DNA from: Paracoccus sp. MBLB3053
Lineage (GTDB): Bacteria; Pseudomonadota; Alphaproteobacteria; Rhodobacterales; Rhodobacteraceae
NCBI RefSeq assembly: GCF_031822435.1
Contig: NZ_JAVQLW010000001.1
Location: 1,738,501-1,802,500 of the forward strand
DNA length: 64,000 nucleotides
Direction of reading: 5' to 3'
Below, piece after piece: positions 28,936 to 35,605 of the stretch. How positions within the stretch are numbered: position 1 is the first letter of the stretch; each line of letters starts with the position of its first letter. The notes beneath the pieces were generated by a model. The model ran no database searches, had not been told where the DNA came from, and worked only from the letters and a program-made list of their open reading frames with translations. The position numbers were made by a program, and so were the translations under genes.

Positions 28936-30861
28936 TCAGAGATCATCGTCACCCACCACAGTCGAGTTCAGGTCGCCGCCGACCACAGTCATGTCGACGG
29001 TGTTGCCCAGAATGTTTGCACCCATCACGATGCTCTGGTTGAAGGCAGTGGTGTCCAGGATTGCATCGGCCGATGCGCTCGAGGTGCCCGTGACGAAGCC
29101 GTCATCGCCATTGTTCGAGCCCCAGACGCCCGCCGTCGCATAACCCCCGGCGCCGGTCATGATGTCGCTGACATCGCCACCATTGCCGCTGGCGTCATTG
29201 GTGCTGTCACCTGCGCGGGCCCATCCGCCATGCGAATTGGCCGAGCCGCCATCGCCACCACGGGTAAAGCCGTTGCTGCCGCCCATGCCGTCACCGGCTG
29301 TCGCGCCACCCATGCCGGCACCCATTCCGGTCGAAGCACCGCCAGCACCAGCGCCTGCATAAGCCGCGCCAAGGCCATATCCGGCCGCGTCACCAGACAT
29401 TGCGTCGCCCGCAGTGCCCATGGCACCGGCCATGGCGGCACCAAGCCCAAGCCCTGCGCCCCCGTCACCGCCATTCCCGGCATCGCCGCCGCCGCCGCTA
29501 TTGCCGCCGTCAGCGCCATCGCCGCCATTGCCGCCGTCACCACCGGTCGGGCCACCGCCCAGGCCGAGACCAAGCAGGCCTAGTCCGACACCGATGCCGC
29601 CAAGTGCGGGACCGCCAGCTCCGCCGGCTCCGCCGTCGCCACCATCACCGCCGTCACCGCTGTCGCCGCCATCTCCGCCGTCGCTGCCTTCGCCGCCAGC
29701 ACCCAGTCCGGCGCCAAGCGCACCGGCACCGGTATTGGCGCCGCCGCCCGTGGCGTCACCGCTGGCACCGCCGCCCAATCCGGCTGCGATCGCACCGGCG
29801 TCACCGCCCGAGGCGTCACCGCCCTGACCGGCACCAAGGCCGACGCCCAGGGCGGAACCACCAACGCCGATACCGCCAAGCGCGGCTGCGCCGCCGCCTT
29901 CTGCGCCATGGGAGAGGCCGCCGAAGGCGAGCGCGTCACCGCCATGGGAATCCGAGTCACCTTCGCCACCTGCGGCAATCACACCGCCGCCGAAGCCGCC
30001 GGTACTGCCAGCGTCGATGCCGTCATCGGCCGTGGCCGTTCCGCCAGTCGCGCTGCCATTCTGATTGAAGGCCGCACCGTTCGTCACAGTCGGATTGTAA
30101 AGCTGGTCCTGATCTTCAAGATACGAGGATTGCGGCGTGACAAAGGCGTTGTCGTTGCCGTCACCACCCAGCGCACCGTTCAGGAAGCTTTCCATCCGGA
30201 TGTCATGCGTGCCGACGCTGATCTCGCCATCACGAGTGATGAAGACATCACCCATCGAGCCGTTGTTCAGGTCGATATCGGCAAAGTCATTGTCCGTCGG
30301 CATCCATCCATCAATGCCCAGATCGACATCGACGGTCGTGGAGACATTGGTGTCGACATCCGTCGAAACCTTGTTCATCGCCGAGTTATACGCATTGTTC
30401 ATCGAGTCGTTGGCATTCGACGATGAATTTTCCGCGGCGTTGCTGGCGTCATTCGATGCCGCGTTTCCGGCCCGGTTCGACGCCGCATTTGCTGCAGCAT
30501 TGTCGGCCTCATTCGAACCCGAATTCGAGCCGTAGTTCGCTGCGCCATTGACCGCGCCGTTCGCGGCGCCATTCAGCGCAGCATTCCCGGCAAGATTGCC
30601 AGCGGCATTATATGCCTCGGTTTCAGAGCTGTTGCTGTTCGAATTGTCATTCGAATTGCTCTGGGACTGATCCTGGCCCTGTCCTTGGCCTTGTCCCTGT
30701 CCCTGGTCTTGACCCTGGCCTTGATCCTGACCTTGGCCCTGAAGGTTCAACTGGGCCTGGCCTTGCAATTCGCCCTGGGCCTGACCCTGGTCCTGATCTT
30801 GATCCTGGCTCTGGCTGTCGAGTGGCCAGGCAAAGAGGTTGATGTTCCGGCTGTCAGCCAT
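28936..30861 (-). CDS. Low-complexity Q/N/G-rich protein, candidate type I secretion substrate
   Basis: 641 residues, first gene of the secretion operon, family unknown to me. Blocks: residues 1-15 (MADSRNINLFAWPLD); 17-67 Gln at nearly every second residue with Asp, Gly or Ser between; 69-77 Asn at every second residue; 85-149 Asn at exactly every fourth residue (17 in a row, unit N-x-A-x); 165-265 a more normal, Asp-rich sequence (VDVDLGIDGWMPTDNDFADI); about 270-590 Gly/Ala/Asp-rich with GGDGG units; and a C-terminus with GANILGNTVDMTVVGG that matches the repeats of the next gene. No Cys and no N-terminal signal peptide. AGGGAG precedes ATG 30861. I infer a secreted structural protein, possibly amyloid-like. 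Confidence 0.8.
   Translation of the reverse strand: MADSRNINLFAWPLDSQSQDQDQDQGQAQGELQGQAQLNLQGQGQDQGQGQDQGQGQGQGQGQDQSQSNSNDNSNSNSSETEAYNAAGNLAGNAALNGAANGAVNGAANYGSNSGSNEADNAAANAASNRAGNAASNDASNAAENSSSNANDSMNNAYNSAMNKVSTDVDTNVSTTVDVDLGIDGWMPTDNDFADIDLNNGSMGDVFITRDGEISVGTHDIRMESFLNGALGGDGNDNAFVTPQSSYLEDQDQLYNPTVTNGAAFNQNGSATGGTATADDGIDAGSTGGFGGGVIAAGGEGDSDSHGGDALAFGGLSHGAEGGGAAALGGIGVGGSALGVGLGAGQGGDASGGDAGAIAAGLGGGASGDATGGGANTGAGALGAGLGAGGEGSDGGDGGDSGDGGDGGDGGAGGAGGPALGGIGVGLGLLGLGLGGGPTGGDGGNGGDGADGGNSGGGGDAGNGGDGGAGLGLGAAMAGAMGTAGDAMSGDAAGYGLGAAYAGAGAGGASTGMGAGMGGATAGDGMGGSNGFTRGGDGGSANSHGGWARAGDSTNDASGNGGDVSDIMTGAGGYATAGVWGSNNGDDGFVTGTSSASADAILDTTAFNQSIVMGANILGNTVDMTVVGGDLNSTVVGDDDL
30415..30609 (-). 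repeat. Tetrapeptide-encoding repeat (N-x-A-x)
   Basis: Codes for residues 85-149 of the low-complexity protein. Asn recurs every fourth residue without a break (positions 85, 89, 93 to 149), with Ala, Gly or Ser two residues after each Asn. The DNA is a degenerate 12-base repeat. Confidence 0.9.
30661..30813 (-). repeat. Dipeptide-encoding repeat (Q-x)
   Basis: Codes for residues 17-67 of the low-complexity protein. Gln occupies every odd position except 31 (Glu) and 39 (Asn). The DNA is a degenerate 6-base repeat of the CAG-GGC / CAG-GAC type, so replication slippage could change its length. Confidence 0.9.
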
Positions 30862-31432
30862 TGTACTCACTCCCTAGCGACGGGCGGGGACGGTCAATGC
30901 ATTCGCAAACGCGCATGCCGCCCGGTTTCAGGTGAAGAATGAAATGACAAAGCAACTTGGATCGTTGAGCCCTTGCTCACCGTCATGACGGCACGACCGT
31001 CATCGCAATGCCGAAGAACCGGCGTCGTCGCCCCTCCACCTCGAACGACGTCCGGCGTGTCGGAGGGCCCGCAACCCTGTGTATTCCGACGAGATGAAGA
31101 TAGGCCGCACGAACCCACCGGGCCTAGCCGGACGAACAGGCTAGTCCAGCGCTCCGTCGACCGGTTACCAAAGGGCAGTAAGGCTAGAGCCATTCCGGTC
31201 CCGGATGGGGCAGCCTTTGTCCATGGGGTTAATTCGATTGGTTATATGCGATCGATGGATAACCTGTGCGAAAGCTTAGCTGTCTTATTGGGCTATGATT
31301 TGCCTAAGATTTTGGAATCAGTGCTTAGCTATGATACATTCAAACACTCTCGTGCGAGGTAATCCGCCTTGGAAAATAAATTAACTTGACAAATTTCCAG
31401 CGTTTTTCCGCAGCGCAGGAAGGAAGCGTAAA
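30862..31432. other. Divergent regulatory region between the secretion operon and luxR
   Basis: 571 bases without a gene I can support; a 129-codon plus frame at 30973-31362 has no natural-looking sequence. The left part is G/C-rich and holds CCGTCATGACGG-type palindromes (see 30980-31003). The right part from about 31210 is much richer in A/T and holds direct repeats GCTTAGCT (31274 and 31323) and GCTATGAT (31292 and 31328), plus a TTGACA hexamer at 31386-31391 in front of luxR. Confidence 0.6.
30980..31003. promoter_or_regulatory. Overlapping palindromes upstream of the secretion operon
   Basis: CCGTCATGACGG (30980-30991) is a perfect 12-base palindrome. It overlaps a second inverted repeat ATGACGG-N5-CCGTCAT (30985-31003). 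A further copy of the half-site, GACGGTCA, is at 30889-30896, nearer the operon start. This looks like a binding site for a dimeric regulator, with the adjacent LuxR protein as first candidate. Confidence 0.55.
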
Positions 31433-32119
31433 ATGGTGTCTCATGTTAATGATTCGAATTCAAAAGCATCGGAAACAAGTCAGATCGCTGCCGAAGTTGT
31501 TTTTGTTGGAAATCACTGTAATTTCTCGGACAGTCTGATCGCGGCGACAAGTCAGGAGCTTGGCGGCATCACGTCCGTGCTCTTCGACAGCTTTGCCAAA
31601 TTCCGGCGCATGGTTGGGGCATCACAAGGTTCACCCCGCGCATTGGTGCTTGATGAACCGACGCTGCGCGGATTGAGCACGGATGATCGCGAATTTATCA
31701 AGGGCGTGGCCGACCTGTCTCTCGGGCTGGCCTTCACCACATGGGAATTCGGGATCGCATCGCATGCCGATCCGCTGTTCCGATCATCCCGGGCCAGCCT
31801 TTTTCCCTTGAACGTCCGTCTGGATGTATGGCTTTCCGTCGTCAGGCTTATCGCCCACGGTGGGAATTACGTCTGCCCCGAGGTGATCTCCACGATCAAG
31901 GCAGAAGACCATTCTCCTCTGGCGGGGGATGGCAGCCTGACACGGCGCCAGATGGACGTGCTGCGGCTTGTCGCTGATGGCCAATCGAACAAGTTGATCG
32001 CCGAAACGCTGGGGCTCTCGATCCATACCGTCAAACTGCACCTGCACAACGGCAGCGCCCGGCTGGGCGCGCGCAACCGGACTGAGGCAGCGTTGCGATA
32101 CCGCGAGATGTACCGGTGA
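31433..32119 (+). CDS. LuxR-type transcriptional regulator
   Basis: Regulator of 228 residues. The C-terminal part is a LuxR/NarL helix-turn-helix: LTRRQMDVLRLVADGQSNKL then IAETLGLSIHTVKLHLHN (about residues 168-205). The N-terminal part (residues 20-150) looks like a receiver domain that has lost its acidic pocket: VVFVGNHCNFSDSLIAA has no paired Asp, although ALVLDE keeps one Asp. This recalls the CsgD/NarL-like group with degenerate receivers, so control by phosphorylation is unlikely. GGAAGGAAG precedes the ATG. Its stop overlaps the next start (GTGA). It is divergent from the secretion operon, which makes it the likely local regulator. Confidence 0.88.
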   Translation: MVSHVNDSNSKASETSQIAAEVVFVGNHCNFSDSLIAATSQELGGITSVLFDSFAKFRRMVGASQGSPRALVLDEPTLRGLSTDDREFIKGVADLSLGLAFTTWEFGIASHADPLFRSSRASLFPLNVRLDVWLSVVRLIAHGGNYVCPEVISTIKAEDHSPLAGDGSLTRRQMDVLRLVADGQSNKLIAETLGLSIHTVKLHLHNGSARLGARNRTEAALRYREMYR

Positions 32120-32640
32120 CCAAAGGCCCCGTCTCGACCGGACAGCAGTCCGCGACCGAAGGCGGCCTCGATGCCGTCTTGCTGCGCGTCGGGCGATTGA
32201 ATTACGCGTGGAGCAATACGGAAAGCTTGCTCGTGCATCTCCTTGCGGGGCTGGCCGAGATGCCCAAGGATGCCGCCGTCGTGGTTTTCCTGTCGGTCAG
32301 TTCGACCCGCGGCCGCATCGAGCTTATCGAACGGTTGGCCAAGCTGCGCCGTCCTTCGGGGGCCGAGCAACAGGAGCTGCTGGAGCTGATGGCCCGCTTC
32401 GGACGCCTGTCGGCTGTTCGCAATCGCTATAACCACAGCATATGGTCGTTTGACGAGAACGGTTCGATCTCGACCATCCTGATGCGGATCGCCGACCGCC
32501 GCGACCGCATTCACATGGGCCGTCGCCAGATGCTCGACGCAGACGAAATCGGCAAGCTGGATCAGGATCTGGATACGCTCTCGACACTCAATCGCAGCAT
32601 CTGGCGCTTTCTGAAGAAACACGGATATTCCATCGAGTGA
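32116..32640 (+). CDS. HEPN-like helical protein, function unknown
   Basis: 174-residue protein translated from a GTG that overlaps the luxR stop by four bases, so the two are coupled. It is predicted almost all helical: LLRVGRLNYAWSNTESLLVH, GRIELIERLAKLRR, EQQELLELMARFGRLSAV. The segment VRNRYNHSIW fits the R-x4-H motif of HEPN domains, which are often RNases in toxin or defence systems. It also resembles small uncharacterised alphaproteobacterial proteins with an RN-x-x-N-H core. I infer a HEPN-like fold from this motif and from helical content only. No nucleotidyltransferase (MNT) partner is present. Confidence 0.6.
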   Translation: MTKGPVSTGQQSATEGGLDAVLLRVGRLNYAWSNTESLLVHLLAGLAEMPKDAAVVVFLSVSSTRGRIELIERLAKLRRPSGAEQQELLELMARFGRLSAVRNRYNHSIWSFDENGSISTILMRIADRRDRIHMGRRQMLDADEIGKLDQDLDTLSTLNRSIWRFLKKHGYSIE

Positions 32641-32645
32641 CGGGG

Positions 32646-32768
32646 ATGGCCTTTAAGCTCGATCGGGGAAATGTCGTTGAAAATGTGCAAGCGCGGCGCG
32701 ATGGCCGAGACGTTGGGGCCGTCCTCGAGCTGAACCAAGGATATTACGTTGTTGCGTCGGGCCATTAA
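32646..32768 (+). CDS. Small 40-residue ORF in the luxR unit
   Basis: Short frame starting five bases after the HEPN-like stop, with GACGGGG before the ATG. The peptide runs MAFKLDRGNVVENVQARRDG then RDVGAVLELNQGYYVVASGH. It has a balanced natural composition with beta-strand character (GAVLELNQGYYVVAS). It matches nothing I know. The position right behind luxR and the HEPN-like gene suggests a third gene of the same transcript. Confidence 0.4.
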   Translation: MAFKLDRGNVVENVQARRDGRDVGAVLELNQGYYVVASGH

Positions 32769-33130
32769 TCTGGGCGTAAATTATCCTTGATACGGCAGAG
32801 GTTTATGGCTCATGGCTCAATGAAGAAATGGGGCGGCACTTGCCCATTGCGCGACCGCGTCAATGCGATGGAGAAAAACCAAGCCTTCGCTGGGCTGTGG
32901 CAGGTCGCGAAATGCCCGGAACCTTTCTCTGGCACAGATCGAGCTGCTACGGCTTCTGTCGCGAAAACGATGGACCGTCAGGGTCCCCGGCACCACGAAG
33001 TTGCACCGGATGCAGGAGAAGCGCGACCACATTCTATCCAAATGTGGTCGCATTCACGCAGCGATTGGCGCGATACACATGGGCGCTACGTCCTCGGGGG
33101 CCTCGCAGCGCCTAGGCGTTCGGCGCTTTC
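32769..33130. other. Stretch without an intact gene, possible frameshifted frame
   Basis: 362 bases. A plus frame from about 32808 begins plausibly (MAHGSMKKWGGTCPLRDRVN, AMEKNQAFAGLWQ) and then loses natural character. From about 32915 another plus frame does look natural (ARNLSLAQIELLRLLSRKRW, TKLHRMQEKRDHILSKCGRI). Together they could be one small gene with a frameshift. I cannot assign a family. Confidence 0.35.
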
Positions 33131-33400
33131 TTAGCAGGCGGCCTGATAGGTCTGGCCCGTCTGGGTGTTGCGATAGGTGCACATGCGTGTCGTGGGCTGG
33201 TTGGCACCGACTTGCGCGCCGATGGCCGCGCCGGCGAGCGTCGCCGCCGTCCTGCCGCTGCCCTTGCCGACCTGGCTTCCGGCAGCCGCGCCAAGCAGCG
33301 CCCCGGTCCCGGCGTTGACGCCCTGATTGTCTGAACATCCCGATACCATGCCGATGCTCGCCAGCATGAAAACAGTGAGACCCGCCACTTTGATCATCAT
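33131..33400 (-). CDS. Glycine-zipper outer-membrane lipoprotein
   Basis: Small lipoprotein of 89 residues. A signal peptide (IKVAGLTVFMLASIGMVSGC) ends in a lipobox with Cys at about residue 20. It is followed by a glycine-zipper segment (GTGALLGAAAGSQVGKGSGR, then LAGAAIGAQVG) of the 2TM/OmpA-type seen in SlyB-like and Rickettsia 17-kDa-like proteins. The C-terminus has RMCTYRNTQTGQTYQAAC with two Cys residues. ATG 33400 is chosen because GAGGAG precedes it; the upstream in-frame start at 33436 is less likely. Role: envelope structure, not further known. Confidence 0.85.
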   Translation of the reverse strand: MMIKVAGLTVFMLASIGMVSGCSDNQGVNAGTGALLGAAAGSQVGKGSGRTAATLAGAAIGAQVGANQPTTRMCTYRNTQTGQTYQAAC

Positions 33401-33516
33401 CTCGTCTCCTCGAGTAAATCTTCGTGCTAGTTTCACCTTTCCAAACCGTCGGGCCGCCGAAATGGTTCCGGTGTGTTATGGGCGATATTTTTGCGCTCTG
33501 CTCGGCGCTGAACACG

Positions 33517-35298
33517 TTACATTGGAAAGAACAGGCTGATCGCGACGGACGAGGTAATTCCCGCGATGATGTTCATGGGGATTCCGATCTTCAGGAAGTC
33601 GATGAAACGGTAGTTCCCCGCCAGATAGACCAGCGTGTTCGTCTGGTATCCGATCGGTGTTGCGAAACTGGCGCTGGCCGCCACCATTACCGCGACCACG
33701 AATGGCCGCGCGTCGAGCCCCAGCTGCCCTGAAAGGGCGATGACGATCGGGGTGAAGACCACTGCGACGGCGTTGTTCGTGACGATCTCGGTCAGGATTG
33801 AAGCAATGGCATAGACGGCCAGCAACATCGCAATCGGGGGCAGGTCCATGAGAAGGGGGGTCAGTGCCTCGACGATCAGGGCAACCGCGCCGGTATTCTC
33901 GAGCCCTCCACCGATGATCAGCATGGCGAAGATGAGAACGAGGATCGAACCGTCGATGGACTGCCAGGCCTCGTCACTGTCGATGCAGCGCAGGATCAGG
34001 ATCGCGGCGACCGCGATCAGTGCGAGAATGCCGATCGGCATGACGCCCAGGGCGGCCAGCCCGACGATTCCCAAGAGCGCGATCAGCGCAATCGGTGCCT
34101 GCTTGCGCCGATAGGCGCGTCCGCCCGGCTCGGTAATCGACACGACGTCGCCCGTTTCCCCCAGCGCCCGGAAACCGTCCGATGTGGCCTCAAGCAACAG
34201 CCGGTCTGCGGGGCGCAGCCGCACGCTCGACAGATCGGCCCCGGCGACGTGACCATGCCGGAATACGCCCAGGACCCTGACACCGGCATTGCGCCCCAGG
34301 GACAAGTCCGAGATGCGACGCCCCACATTGGAACGGTTGGGCGTGACGATGGCCTCGGCCACCCTGACCTCGGCGTCGGGGGCGGGGTCCACCCGCCGCC
34401 GCATTCCGACGCGCAGGCCCTTCTGTTCGGCCAGCGTCAGCAATTCCGAGGTTTTTGTGACCACTATCAGGACATCCCCCGTTTGCAATCTTTGCCCGTC
34501 CAGGTCGCGAAGGATCGTGCCGCCGCGCCGCAGCCCGGTCACCCGAACCCCCTCGCGCCGGAAATCGGGCGCCTTGTCCAGGGGCCCGTCGACGGCGGGG
34601 TAGTTGCCAAGGATCGTGATCTCGGACAGAAAGTCGTTTTCCTCGCTTCCGGTCGCATCGGCTCCGGCGGCACGGTCAGGCAGAAGCCAGCGGCCGAGCA
34701 CCAGAAGTGCCGCACCGCCCACCATGGCAGTGATCAAACCGACCGGTGCGATCTCGAATATCGAGAACGGCTGCAATCCGTTCTCGGTGGCGATCCCATC
34801 GACAAGGAGGTTGGTCGAGGTGCCGATCAAGGTGCAGGTGCCGCCTAGGATCGCCATGTAGGAAAGCGGGATCAACAGCCGTGTCGGCGCGAGATCAAGG
34901 CTGTCGGCAAGGCGGATCACGACCGGGATCAGCACCAGCACCACCGGCGTGTTGTTCATGAAGGCAGACCCCGCCACCGTCGCCGCCAGAAATGTCAGCA
35001 CGGCCATGACCGGACGGCGGCGCGCATGCGCGATGATGGCCTTGGCGATCGCATCAAGAACGCCCGTTCGCACCAGCGCGCCGGAAACGACGAACATTGC
35101 TCCGATGGTGATCGGGGCCGAATTGGCGAAGACATCCATCACCTTGTCCTGCGGCGTCAGTCCAAAGATGATGAACAGCGCCGCCGCTCCGGCGGCAGTG
35201 ACTTCTGGGGGATATGCCTCGATCGCGAAGGCGATGAACAGAAGCGCCAGGATAGCGAGCGCCAGATAGGGTTCATTCGCCCCAATGAGGTCGATCAT
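33517..35298 (-). CDS. SLC13/DASS-type permease with TrkA-C domains
   Basis: Inner-membrane transporter of 593 residues. Two blocks of membrane spans (LALAILALLFIAFAIEAYPP, AMFVVSGALVRTGVL; later APIALIALLGIVGLAALGVM, GSILVLIFAMLIIGGGLE) flank a central cytoplasmic part with two TrkA-C (RCK-C) domains around residues 220-390 (LRDLDGQRLQTGDVLIVVT and VRLRPADRLLLEA). The DASS signatures FMNNTPVVLVLIPVV and TNNAVAVVFTPIVIAL are present, one in each half. Family members carry dicarboxylates or sulfate with sodium; the substrate is not clear here. ATG 35298 begins at the first span, with GGAG upstream. Confidence 0.88.
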   Translation of the reverse strand: MIDLIGANEPYLALAILALLFIAFAIEAYPPEVTAAGAAALFIIFGLTPQDKVMDVFANSAPITIGAMFVVSGALVRTGVLDAIAKAIIAHARRRPVMAVLTFLAATVAGSAFMNNTPVVLVLIPVVIRLADSLDLAPTRLLIPLSYMAILGGTCTLIGTSTNLLVDGIATENGLQPFSIFEIAPVGLITAMVGGAALLVLGRWLLPDRAAGADATGSEENDFLSEITILGNYPAVDGPLDKAPDFRREGVRVTGLRRGGTILRDLDGQRLQTGDVLIVVTKTSELLTLAEQKGLRVGMRRRVDPAPDAEVRVAEAIVTPNRSNVGRRISDLSLGRNAGVRVLGVFRHGHVAGADLSSVRLRPADRLLLEATSDGFRALGETGDVVSITEPGGRAYRRKQAPIALIALLGIVGLAALGVMPIGILALIAVAAILILRCIDSDEAWQSIDGSILVLIFAMLIIGGGLENTGAVALIVEALTPLLMDLPPIAMLLAVYAIASILTEIVTNNAVAVVFTPIVIALSGQLGLDARPFVVAVMVAASASFATPIGYQTNTLVYLAGNYRFIDFLKIGIPMNIIAGITSSVAISLFFPM

Positions 35299-35605
35299 GG
35301 TCCGAGACGCTCCTGCTGTGGCGATGGGTTGACGCCTGATGGAAGCAGGGCGCTGAGCATAGCACAATGGTCTGCGTCCGTCTTGAAAGGTCACGGCCGC
35401 GTGAAGCGTGAAAGGCCGACACAGGCCGAGACGAAGCAATCTTGGATCAACGCGGAAGGCGGCGGCGGCAGCACAGGTGTCAGGTTGCGCGACGCTTCAG
35501 CCGAAATTGCCGCCCCAGGCTTGGGGATGTCTTGTCGCAAAATGGCAATCAAAGTGTAAAATGATGCTTACGCGGAAACGGTAGCCAAACCGGGTGGAGC
35601 AACCC
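35299..35605. other. Divergent intergenic region
   Basis: 307 bases between the permease and the surface-lipid operon. I see no gene. A TAAAAT hexamer at 35557-35562, with TTGTCG 19 bases before it, may be a weak promoter for the glycosyltransferase operon. Confidence 0.5.

Noticed and set aside
29414-30068. Plus-strand frames rich in Pro, His and Arg opposite the low-complexity gene
   Set aside because: They are the complement of Gly/Asp-rich codons in repetitive DNA and have no start signals.
30661-30813. Possible CRISPR or tandem DNA array
   Set aside because: The 6-base periodicity is in frame with Gln-x codons inside a coding sequence, and there are no spacers.
30973-31362. 129-codon plus frame in the divergent region
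   Set aside because: It lacks a ribosome-binding site and natural composition, and it covers the A/T-rich regulatory patch.
35026-35559. 177-codon plus frame opposite the permease start
   Set aside because: It lies mostly antisense to the permease N-terminus, with mirror-type composition and no start signal.
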